Shown here: piece after piece, positions 1 through 10,100 of the stretch
Layout: every line of letters starts with the position of its first letter
Position numbering within the stretch: the stretch's first letter is position 1
Origin: Phaseolus vulgaris
Lineage: Eukaryota > Streptophyta > Magnoliopsida > Fabales > Fabaceae
Length of the DNA: 64,000 nucleotides
Assembly: GCF_000499845.2 (NCBI RefSeq)
Contig: NC_023759.2
Location: 21,410,716 to 21,474,715, forward strand
Direction: 5' to 3'
Program-made: the position numbers and the translations under genes
The notes under the pieces: generated by a model
The model's input: the letters and a program-made list of their open reading frames with translations, nothing else
Databases searched by the model: none
What the model was told of the DNA's origin: nothing

Positions 1-529
1 AAAGTTTGCTAAGGTACGTCTTTATTCAGTTTACGTTTTGAACGCTTTAAAGCACTTTAAATGCTTTAAATGCTTTGAACGTTTTAAATGTGTTGAACGT
101 TTTTAAACGCCTTAAATGCGCTTTAAGACGCTTTAAATGCACTTTAAGACGCTTTGAATGCTTTAGACGTTTAAAAGAGGCTTTAGACGTTTGAAACGAG
201 GATCTAGTTTCAGTTTTACACACACTCTAGTTGCTTGCAAGCGAACCCACTGTACGCACAGGCAATTAGAGAGAAAATAGTTACTCAGTTATTTCACCAC
301 ATTCAGAGCATCCATTCACGGTGCTCCGATACGGAGGTGTGTTCTTTGATGTTTCTCGCTAGCTGACTTGACCGCCGGAGTGCAAACGGCTGCGAGGGTG
401 CCCCTTTGTTCACTTCTTTTCAAGTATTCATGGTGGCACAGGGAGGAGACAAGGAACAAAGACGAGGGAGTCCGAGATACGCGGGTCTTAGCTACGCACG
501 AAGCACGATCTGGTCAACTGGCGGGAAAA
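1..529 (+). repeat. T1 5' LTR, truncated at window edge
   Basis: The end at 529 is set by comparison with T3 and T4, whose LTRs end in CCGGCCGGAACA followed by TT and the PBS; here the end has decayed to GGCGGGAAAA. Positions about 30-190 are an imperfect array of roughly 10-bp ACGCTTTAAA/TGCTTTAA units. Around 366-425 lies the block with GGAGTGCAAACGG that recurs in all Tat LTRs of this window. No coding potential is seen. Confidence 0.8.
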
Positions 530-531
530 TT

Positions 532-549
532 TGGCGCCCACCGTGGGGC
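532..549 (+). promoter_or_regulatory. T1 primer binding site (tRNA-Lys CUU)
   Basis: TGGCGCCCACCGTGGGGC is complementary over 18 nt to the 3' end of plant tRNA-Lys(CUU) including CCA, as I recall that tRNA. It lies 2 nt after the LTR end, the usual place for priming minus-strand DNA synthesis. Confidence 0.85.
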
Positions 550-784
550 CCTAATCTAAAACATCAGTCCCACCGCAAGTGTTCAGTTTCCAGTTGCAGT
601 TTTTGACTCAGTTTCTTCGAGATTTTACAAGGAGCAACTGTTCGTTGGGAAATCGGTGTATTCTCACCAATTGCCTAAGTTTCAGTTTGTTGTTTGATCA
701 TGTTCATTTGAGTCCAAGTTCCGAACGTTTTTTTATCCCTTGGAGTTGCACGACAGCTAGAATGAGTTCCAGAAACTGTAGATG
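550..784 (+). other. T1 untranslated leader
   Basis: Leader between the PBS and the gag start. I see no open frame or motif of note. Confidence 0.5.
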
Positions 785-1037
785 ATGAGGTCCACGAGGC
801 AAGGTTCGACGCGCGCTGAGAGCGAAGAGATGACCATGCAGTAGGTCATGGGCATGATGCAGGGATTGCAGGAGGCAATGGCAGCAGCGTCGAATGAGCA
901 AGAGCGCATGCAGGCGGATCTCACGGCGTCTCAGGCGAGAAATGATGAGCTCTGTCGTGTGAACGAGGAGTTGCGCCACGGGTGGCGCAACCACACAGGG
1001 CTACGCGACGGGGATGAGCCCGAGGGTTCCACCCCAC
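785..1037 (+). pseudogene. T1 gag N-terminus (broken)
   Basis: The gag frame probably starts at 785 (MRSTRQGS...), matching the start inferred for T3. A TAG at 842-844 replaces the Gln codon in the MTMQ-xMGMMQG motif, a C-to-T change. The reading continues as a predicted helical N-terminal segment until S1 inserts at 1038. It rejoins after 2042, where the reading GSTPPREF is restored exactly if S1 and one TSD copy are removed. Confidence 0.8.
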
Positions 1038-2037
1038 TGATGAGAATCAACTAAAGGTGGCTTTTTATAATGAAGAACAAGATCATTCACCTTCACATTT
1101 AAAGTTTTTCTTGTTAATCTTTGCAAAAGATAAAGCCCAAGCCCAAGCCCAAGAAGGCCAAAGCCCACAAAAGCCCAAAGTCCATCCCATGAAGGGCAAG
1201 GCCAAGTATTAAATAAATATTGTTTAGAAAGGTGCTTAGAGGGAAACATTAGAAACCTCTATTGTTAAAGCATCTTTTAGTCTTTAGTTAGGAGTCTTAG
1301 GGGGGTGTGTTAGTAGATAGGTGTAGGAGTAAATAAGGAGGTGCCAAAGTGAGAGAAGGGATCACACCTTCCTCATGTCTTGGTTTAGGCGCCACTTGCA
1401 TTTGAATTTAGGGGGGAATTTTGAAATTGTGTAGCTTGCATTTCAGCACCTTAGGACTATAAATATAGGTGCTCCCTTTGTATTTTTCAGATTGGAATTT
1501 AGAGTAAAGAAACTATACTCAAATTTTGAGTGAGCATTGGAGAGCTTTTGAGCCTTCTTCTCTAGTCTTATCTTGATGGATCCATGGTGTCCTCAAGTGG
1601 CGGCAGCACACTAATCTTGGAGCAGCCATACTCCAAGTGGCGTGATCAATCGCCATCTCTTCCATCTCCATAAGTGTTTTCTTCTCTAGCTTTGTGCCTT
1701 AGTCATTTCCATGTCTAGTATGATTGTTCTTGCCTTTTTTTGGTTCGGTCATTTCCATTTTCCAGCAAGCTTTTCTTCCTTTGTTTGATTTGGTTCGGTG
1801 TGTTTAATTTCCAGCACTTCTATTTTCAGTTTGCTTATCTTTTGTTCCATTCTTTTTGGTTCAATTTGATCATAATTGGAACTTCCATATGAGTTTTGGA
1901 TTTGGTGCTAGTTTTGGTGAGTTCTTGACTTAGAACATTGATCCAATTCTAAGAAAAGTGCCTAACTATTGTCCAACTCAAGTTGATTCCTAATAAGATC
2001 AAAAATCTTTCTCTTCTTTGCTATTGGAATCACATCA
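1038..2037 (+). repeat. S1, gamma-family solo LTR (TSD cccac)
   Basis: Exactly 1,000 bp beginning TG and ending CA, flanked by direct repeats cccac at 1033-1037 and 2038-2042. Removing it restores the T1 gag frame. It shares its start (TGATGAGAATCAA), GCCCAA hexamer runs near 1135-1175, a TATA box (1458-1465) and the AAGTGGCGTGATCA region with G1, S3 and S4. No internal region remains, so it is a solo LTR left by LTR-LTR recombination. Confidence 0.9.
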
Positions 2038-2042
2038 CCCAC

Positions 2043-5000
2043 CAAGGGAGTTCTCTACGCCATTCTCGCAATCGATTCTAGAGACGGTGATCCCCAACAC
2101 ACCAAGGTAACCTTCACAGGGATGGAAGACCCCGAAGCACATCTCAATGCGTTCCACACGCAAATGATGCTGGTAGGCGGCTCTGACGCTGTAAAGTGCA
2201 AGCTCTTCATGAGCACTTTGACTGGGATGGCCATGGACTAGTTTATTAGCCTTCTGAATGGCCATATCACGTCCTTTGCACAACTCTCACAGCTGTTCAG
2301 GGAGCAGTATCTAGCAAACAGGGCCCCACCGCCGGTCTCGTACGACCTGTTCGATGTAAAACAGTTCCACGGGGAGACCCTCAAGGAATGCATCAATCGC
2401 TTTGGAGCGCAGGTGGTGAGGGTTGGCACCACAGAGGAGCCTATGATCGTCTACGCGTTCAGGAAAGGAATGTGCCCTTGACCCTTCTGTGAATCGATCA
2501 TACGAAGCCGTCCCAAGGCGTCGCGCGGTGGAGCACATCGCCTCAGAGGGTGAGGTGTGCGAGAAGCGCACAAGTGTCGCACCCACACGCCCAAGAGCGC
2601 AGTTGCGTGCACAACCTGCCAGGGTCAATGAGGCCACAACAGGAAGGAAGAACCAAGACAGGAAGCGCCCATACGAAGCAAGGAGGCCTCAAGCAAGGGG
2701 GGCAGCAGAGGGGGACAGGCAGGGGAGGAACAAAAATAGGCCGTTAAGGCACAATTTCGTGATGGAGCTGAAGGATCTTATTGTTGTGCCCAACATAGTT
2801 GACAGGTTGAGGCCACCAGTAAAGTCTGACAAGGTACTGGGGCCTCGTAAAGACTCATGGTGCGAGTTCCACGAGGCGTTTGGGCACCATATCAACAACT
2901 ACTTGGCGTTGGACCATCAACTGGATGAGCTCGTGAAGAATGGCTTTCTCAAGGATTATCTTGCTGGGCCCGCTACGACCACAGCCCTAGCAGTGCCAGA
3001 GGAGGATCAAGCGCATGAAATGCCAATCCATGGAGAAGTGCACACCATTTCTGGAGGAGGGCCCATTGCCTCTCAACGCAAGAGGCATGTGAGAACATTG
3101 AATTCAGTTGCTGAAGAGGTTTCGGATGATTAGTGGGAGTCAGACCTTGTGTTCACAAGGGCTGACCTACGAGATGTTGTCCCACATGACAATGACCCCG
3201 TGGTCATTTCGGTTGTCACAACTGGGAGAAAGGTGCATAGGGTTTTCGTCGACCAGGGCAGTTCTGCAGATGTCATGTTTTGGTCGACGTTCAATAAGTT
3301 GCAGTTATCCCACGCCACATGAAGATGAAGCTGCCAGATCTTAGTGGCAAGGTAATTGTGATCAAATCTTATCAAGAGGAGGCCCGGAAATGCTATGAAA
3401 ATAGATTGAAGACAAAAAAAGGCATGTTCATGGTACTTGAACGATCGCCCGTTTCGGATACGCAAATTGAGGTAGAGCCCTTGGAAGAGGCGACGTCCGC
3501 GGAATCGACGCCTATTGAGGCCTCACACGCGGAGGCGACGCCAATGGAAGAAGCATCAGAAGAGGCGACGCCCGAAGCACCCGATAGGGCGACGCCTATA
3601 GAGGAAGATCAGAGAAATGAGTCTCGTGCAGAGAGCGTGCGGGATAGGCGACCCCAACCAGTGGACAACGTGGTAGATAGGCAGATTGGTGGCAAGATAT
3701 TCAAGTTGGGGCGCTTATTAAGCCAGGAAGAACAAGACGAAGTGGCAGCGGTGATCTCGCACCATTTAGATGCATTTGCATGGACCGCCTCAGACATGCC
3801 AGCCATCGACCCATATTTTTTGTGCCACAACCTCACCATGGACGCCAAGGTTCGCCCTGTACGACAGAGAAGGAGGAAGTTCAACCAAGAGAGGTGCCTC
3901 GTCGTGAAAGAAGAAACACAGAAATTGCTAAGTGGTGGACACATCAGGGAGATACAATACCCTGAGTGGCTGGCCAACGTCGTCTTGGTGAAGAAGGCGA
4001 ATGGAAAGTGGAGAATGTGCGTCGACTTCACGGACTTAAACAAGGCGTGCCCTAAAGATTCGTACCCCTTACCTAGCATCGACGCATTGGTGGATAGCGC
4101 CTCAGGGTGCAAGATGCTGAGTTTCTTAGACGCATTTTGGGGTACAATCAGATAAAAATGCATCCCAGGGATGAGAGCAAAACAACGTTCATGACGGAGA
4201 CGTGCAGTTACTGTTACAAGGTGATGTCGTTTGGGCTGAAGAACGCAGACGCCACCTACCAGAGACTTATGGACAAGGTCCTTACGCCTATGCTGGGGAG
4301 AAACGTGCACACCTATGTTGATGACATGGTGGTGACCTCTCAGGAAAGAAGGCGACACCCCCATGACCTGGAGGAGCTGTTCGCCACCATAGCCAAGTAC
4401 CGCCTCAAGTTAAACCCGGAAAAATGCATTTTTGGCGTCTAGGCGGGAAAGTTCTTAGGATTTATGCTCACTGAGAGGGGGATAGAGGCGAATCCTGATA
4501 AGTGTGCTGCCATCATTGCCATGAGGAGCCCAACTTCAGTGAAAGAAGTGCAGCAGCTGACTGGGCGGATGGCAGCTTTGTCAAGGTTCGTATCTGCTGG
4601 AGGTGAGAAGGGCCACCCATATTTTCAGTGCCTCAAGAGGAATAGCCGTTTTGCATGGACAAATGAGTGCGAAGCAGCATTCCTCAAGTTGAAGGAGTAC
4701 TTGGCGACGCCACCTGTGCTTTGCAAGCCATGGGCAGGCGTCCCCCTTCGTTTGTACTTCGCTGTGACTGAGTGGGCTATCAGTTCTGTGCTGGTCCATG
4801 AGCAGGATCAAGTGCAAAGGCCCATCTACTTTGTAATCAAGGCTTTGCAAGGCCCAGAGTCGAGGTACCATTCGTTGGAGAAGGCAGCATTGGTAGTAGT
4901 GTTCTTCGCCAGGAGGCTCCGCCACTATTTTCACAGTTTCACAGTAGTGGTGATGACAAACCTTCCCATTCAGAAAGTACTTCAAAAGCCAGATGTAGCA

Positions 5001-5823
5001 AAAAGGATGGTTCGCTGGGCAGTATGAACCTAGGGGGTCCATCAAAGGGCAAGTCAACGCAGATTTCGTGGCAGAGCTCTCACTAGGAGGAGGCCCTCAA
5101 GAGGTGGAGTTAGGATCACAGTGGATGCTCTCAGTGGATGGGTCCTCCAATCAACAAGGGAGTGGTGCAGGAATAATCTTGGAAGGGCCTAACGGGGTGT
5201 TGATCGAGCAAGCCCTACGCTTCGCCTTCAAAGCAAGCAATAACCAAGCTGAGTACGAGGCGCTGATTGTTGGAATGCTCTTGGCCAAGGAAATGGGCGC
5301 TCAAAGTCTCTTGGTGAAGAGTGATTCCCAGTTGGTCACAGGGGAAGTAACAGGGGAGTATCAGGCAAAGAATCCACAAATGGCAGCATATCTAAAGTAT
5401 GTCCAAGTATTAAATGGAGCTTTCGCTACGTTTGAGCTGGTGCATGTCCCTAGAGAGCAAAATGCCAGAGCTGACCTGCTCGCCAAGCTGGCCAACTCAG
5501 GCAAGGGGGGAAGGTAGAGGACAGTCATCCAAGAGAAGCTCAAAACGCCGCGAAAGTTTGTGGCAGACAACAGGGTGGACGTTCTTCACATAAGCGCATC
5601 AAGAGGAAAGCCAAGGAGCCATCGCTCTTTGATTCAAGATACGGCGAGGACACCCCGCATCAGCACCTATGCGGCCTCGCCCGAAGGAGAGAAGTGTGTA
5701 CAAGTATGTGCCTTGGAGGAAGGCGACACGTGGATGACGCCTTATAGGCGATACATTGCAGATGGAATTCTCCCAGCAGAGCCTGCAGAGGGAAAGAGGA
5801 TAAAGAAGAACTCTGCGAGGTAC
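2043..5823 (+). pseudogene. T1 gag-pro-pol, degenerate
   Basis: This encodes the rest of gag (Retrotrans_gag-like region about 2115-2530), the C/H knuckle near 2860, the protease motif VDQGSSAD near 3250, RT (YVDD near 4318), a degenerate RNase H, aRH (VDGSSNQQ near 5135) and the integrase start. Lesions seen are TAG 2239, TGA 2479, TAG about 3131, a deletion of about 240 bp after the protease motif near 3310, an indel near 4135, TAG 4440, a deletion near 5021 and TAG 5515. Between protease and RT is a Glu/Ala/Thr/Pro linker of EATP repeats (about 3480-3610). T2 interrupts it at 5829. Confidence 0.88.
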
Positions 5824-5828
5824 ACTCT
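5824..5828. repeat. T2 target site duplication, left copy (actct)
   Basis: The 5-bp actct here equals 18055-18059. Together they rebuild the T1 reading YTLVDG across the insertion, so T2 demonstrably inserted into T1 integrase. Confidence 0.93.
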
Positions 5829-6643
5829 TGTACCGCCCTGGTAGTCGGAAGTGATGACGTGGCACCAAGCCACAGAGTAGGCGTGTGGACAAGATGCCAG
5901 AGTTGCAGAAGGGAAAGAAGTCGGGGGGTTCGTGTAATCGCCAGTTATTAAGTTGGCGTGCTCCGATCTTCAGCATGCCAGACGATCGCCTAGTTGAAGA
6001 TGAAGTCGCCAGATGGCAAACCCAGGCGACTAAGTGATTGGAGATCGCCATAACAAGCACATCGCCGAAGATGAAGGCGGTGTAGATTATGAAGGCGGCC
6101 GGCGAGACCACAGGGAAGGTGTACGAGAGCACCCTAACTCGCCCGTTCCAGTAAAGATCGCACTCCCAAGTTAGCTATGCACTGGGAAATACCATGCATA
6201 AGTAACTTAGCCAAAAAGAGAATCAGAAGCAGCGCCCAAGTCAAGGAGGCTCCAGATGGTGGCACGTGTACGACTGGATGCGAGCCACGTGTCCAGGTCT
6301 GTAACTGCCAGGAGAGAGAAAGTGACCAGGTATATAAGAGTTCTCAACGAACTTTCTGAGGTACGCACGTTCAGATTATACTCTTTACGCTTGCGAGTTC
6401 TAGAGCTTACTGTGAGAGAGAACATTGCACGGTTCCTTGAGATTTCTTGAGTGTTCTTGCTCTTAGTATTTGGTGGTTCTGTCACTGACTTGGGCGTTGG
6501 AGTGCGATCGGCCGCAGCGGCGCCGCTCTGTTCTTTTGCAGGTTCTTGAGGTGGATCTTGAGGAAGGACGGAGGTTAGAAGCGGTGCACACATCAATCCT
6601 TTGACGAGGCAGTTTGCAGCGTTCTGGTCAACAGGCAGGATCA
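5829..6643 (+). repeat. T2 5' LTR
   Basis: 815 bp from TGTACCGCCC to CAGGCAGGATCA. It contains paired CACGTG boxes, a TATATAAG box and the conserved Tat R/U5 block near 6489-6545. It is 97-98% identical by eye to the 3' copy at 17240-18054. Confidence 0.95.
6263..6338 (+). promoter_or_regulatory. T2 LTR promoter: paired G-boxes and TATA box
   Basis: CACGTG occurs at 6263-6268 and 6286-6291, the second inside CCACGTGTCC, which contains the ABRE-type core ACGTGTC. TATATAAG follows at 6331-6338. The same arrangement is present in the 3' LTR (TATA 17742-17749), in T5 and in T8, so it is the likely Pol II promoter for the gag-pol RNA. Confidence 0.75.
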
Positions 6644-6645
6644 TC

Positions 6646-6663
6646 AGGCGCCCACCGTGGGGC
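6646..6663 (+). promoter_or_regulatory. T2 primer binding site (tRNA-Lys CUU, first base mismatched)
   Basis: AGGCGCCCACCGTGGGGC matches 17 of 18 bases of the complement of tRNA-Lys(CUU). The mismatch is opposite the tRNA's terminal A. There is a 2-nt spacer after the LTR. T5 and T8 have the same first base. Confidence 0.8.
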
Positions 6664-7112
6664 CGTGCAAAACTTGCTCCCATCCACAGCGTGAGTTCTT
6701 GGAGGTTTTCGATGTTTTCTGCATGGTTGTGTGCTGGTGCAACCATCGTTCGTTGTTTGCTTGAGATTCGTTCGGTGAATTCGCGTTTTATACTGTTCGT
6801 TTGGGTTTTTGATCGGTGAAGTGAGGTTTTTCTGTTGTTTACGCGTGAGTTCGCGTTTGGGTTTTTGATCGGTGAATTCGCGTTTTATACTGTTCGTTTG
6901 GGTTTTTCTGTTCGGTGGAGTTTGAGTTCTTTCGCTCGTTTGGTTCTCCGCGGGGAAAGCGGTGGTTTCTGGTGGAGTTGCAGGTTTGTTTGAAGGTTTG
7001 CGGTGTTCTTGAGTTTTCTTGCGGAGTTTCGCACAGTTTTTTCGATTGATCGCTGAATCGATCGTAGCTGAAGTAAGTGTTATTCGCTGCATTCTGTGAT
7101 TCGCTGAGTTTC
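6664..7112 (+). other. T2 untranslated leader with imperfect internal repeats
   Basis: About 450 nt of T-rich leader. A segment with TGAATTCGCGTTTTATACTG recurs at 6776 and 6873, and GGTTTTTGATCGGTGAA recurs around it. No coding region is seen. Confidence 0.6.
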
Positions 7113-10100
7113 ATGAGAAAAATGAGAAGCAACCGTTCAAGTCCAGTTGCGCCCGTCGCTGCTGAAGGCGCCGCCGCCATGACCATGGCGCAGATGGTAG
7201 AGATTATGCGTTCGTTGTAGGCGACTGTGGAAGCCTCGCGCATAGAGCAGGCGAGAATGCACGAGGGCCTGGCCGCCTCTCGGGCCAGGAATGACGAGCT
7301 TAGCAAGGTGACTGAGGAGCTGCGTCAAGCTCTTCAGGAGCAGCAAGGGCGTTCCGTTGCTGAAGAGGTCGCGCCGTCGTCGCCACCTCGCGTTTTTCCT
7401 ATGCCTTTCGATCAGGCGATTACTAACACGCCCATTCCTGCGAGCGTGGTCCCGGTTAAGGCTGTTTTCACCGGCGTGGACGATCCTGAAGCTCATCTCA
7501 CCACGTTCCATACACAGATGATGCTGTCAGGGGGATCAGACGCCGTGTATTGCAAGATGTTCGTGAGCACGCTCCAGGGAACGGCGCTGGAATGGTTTGT
7601 GAGCCTGCCTAACGGTCACATAACCAGTTTCCAGCAGTTCTCGAAGATTTTTGTTGAGCAGTACATCGTGAATAAGGCACCGCCCAGGGTGTCTTATGAT
7701 CTGTTTGATATAAGGCAGTATCAGGGAGAGTCCCTCAGGGAGTACCTGAATCGTTTTGGGGCGCAGATGGTCAGATCGCCGGCCAAGGACGAAGAAATGC
7801 TAGTCTATGCATTTAAGAAAGGCGTGCTGCCGGGACCATTCTGCGAGGCGTTGATCAGGGCACACCCCGCCACGTTTGCTGAGGTTAGGCGACTTGCGGT
7901 GGCCCACATCGCCGACGAGAGCGAAGTCGCCGAGAAGAGAGGGAGCGTGGCCCCCGCTAGGCCACGCGCCCAGACCAGAATCCAGCCGCAGAGAGTGCTG
8001 GAGGCAGCGGCGGCCAGAAGGGATCAGAGGACTCGCCATCCTTATGATCCAAGGAAGAACAAAGGCAGGGGCCAAGGACGCCAGCAACCAGCACGCCGGG
8101 AATACAATCGCCCGCCTAAGCACAAGTTTGTCATGGGATTGGCGGATCTGATCGCCATTCCCAATATATCCGCTAGGTTGAAGGCGCCAGAAAAGGTGGG
8201 CGACAGGGTGCTGGGACCAAAGCCAGACGCCTGGTGTGAGTTTCACCAGGGCTTTGGCCATACAGTGGACTCGTGCTTAGCGTTGGGATACCAGCTCGAC
8301 GATCTGGTAAAGAGCGGGTTCCTAAATGATTATTTGCTGGACAGAAGGACGGGGGATGCGTCGAGCTCAGAGAAATCCATACCATTGCAGGGGGTTTCTC
8401 AGGAGGTGGATGCACTGCATCACAGAGGAAGAGGTACGCGAGGTCTGTGATGACGGTGGATATGTTTGAAGACCACTCGCCGGAAGTGGATATCACGTTC
8501 ACCAAGCAAGATCTTCGGGATGTTGTGCCGCATGACAACGATCCCATAGTGATTTCGCTGATAACAACAGGAAGGAAAGTCCACAGGGTGTTGGTGGACC
8601 AAGGAAGCTCGGCGGATGTGATGTTTTGGCCGACTTTCACACAGCTAGAGCTGCCCCTTGACCAGCTGAGGCCCTATGGAGGGTGTTTGTATGGGTTCGT
8701 TGGTGACCAGGTGGAGGTCAGGGGGTACATAGAATAGAGGACAACGTTTACAGATGTGGCGGGTTCAAGAACGGAGAAAATCAAATACCTCGTTGTAAAC
8801 GCTCCTTCAGCATACAACATCCTGTTGGGAAGGCCCACGCTCAACAGGATAGGTGCCATACCATCGACCCGGCACATGAAGGTGAAGTTGCCGTCCATGG
8901 AGGGGGTGGTTATCACCATCAAATCCGATCAGAAGGAAGCAAAGAAGTGCTATGAGAATAGCCTGAAAAACAAGAGATCGGTGAGTTACGTAACGACCAC
9001 CCCGCCTCCTGGTGTGAAGCCCAGATCGACGGTGCCAGAAGAGACCGCCGGAAGGGACGTGGAGATGGTAGATGCTGAGCTAGGGGAGGGGAATGCCGGT
9101 CTGGAAGAGGAAGAGGCAAGGAATCACCCTAAGGAAGCGAGAGAACTGGGAATCGCCAGGGCGGTGATCGCCAGAGAAACCAGACCAAAACCCGTCGAGC
9201 AGTGGCTCGGGAGAGAGATCGGGGGAAAGATCTTCAAGCTGGGAAGATCGCTGGAGGTTGAGCTCCATGACCAGATCGCCAAGGTGATTGAGCGGCATCT
9301 GAACGCGTTTGCATGGTCCGCTTCGGACATGCCCGGGATTGATCCCGACTTCTTGTGCCATCATCTGGCGATGGATAACTTGGTGAGACCAGTATGACAA
9401 AGAAGAAGAAAGTTCAACGAGGAGAGGAGGCAGGCGATCAGGGACGAAACGCAGAAGCTCCTCGATGCAGGCCACATCAGGGAAGTCCAGTACCCTGAAT
9501 GGCTGGCAAATGTCGTGCTGGTGAAGAAGAGTAACGGGAAATGGCGCATGTGCGTTGATTTCACTGACCTGAACAAAGCTTGCCCAAAGGATTCGTATCC
9601 TTTACCAAGCATAGACGCCCTGGTGGATAGTGCTGCAGGGTGTAAGTTGCTAAGCTTCCTGGATGCCTTCTCAGGGTATAATCAGATCAAGATGCATCCC
9701 ATGGATGAAGAGAAGACAACCTTCATGACGGAGAGATCGTGCTATTGCTATAAGGTGATGCCGTTTGGGCTGAAGAACGCGGGGGCCACGTACCAGAGGC
9801 TGATGGATCGAGTGCTTGCACCGATGCTGGGAAGGAACGTGCAAGCATACGTCGATGACATGGTCGTGACCTCGCCGGAAAAGAGCAAGCACGTTGCAGA
9901 CTTGGAAGAATTGTTCACGACGATCGCCAAGTTCAGATTAAAGCTTAATCCAGAGAAATGCATTTTCGGCGTGGAGGCTGGAAAGTTTTTGGGTTTCCTC
10001 TTGACTGAAAGAGGCATAGAGGCTAACCCTGATAAGTGTGCCGCCATCTTGGCGATGAGGAGCCCAGCTACGGTGAAGGAGGTTCAACAGCTAACAGGTC

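Larger units (their letters stand above)
1..5828 (+). mobile_element. T1, alpha-family Tat Ty3/gypsy retrotransposon, left part
   Basis: This is the left part of a plus-oriented Tat-lineage element whose 5' LTR runs off the window start. In order it holds an LTR remnant, a tRNA-Lys PBS, a gag start interrupted by solo LTR S1, then gag, protease, RT, RNase H, aRH and the start of integrase. T2 is inserted at 5829; the T1 frame resumes at 18055 after the TSD actct. T1 carries many stops, indels and deletions and is dead. Its protein is closest by eye to that of T4, the other alpha element. The lineage call rests on the double RNase H and the PBS. Confidence 0.88.

Noticed and set aside
532..549. 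tRNA-Lys gene fragments at the PBS positions
   Set aside because: Only about 18 nt match, in the complementary sense expected for a primer binding site. No tRNA body is present.
8450..8737. Separate protease ORF of T2 as an independent gene
   Set aside because: It is collinear with the protease part of the T8 polyprotein and is separated only by a deletion and a stop.
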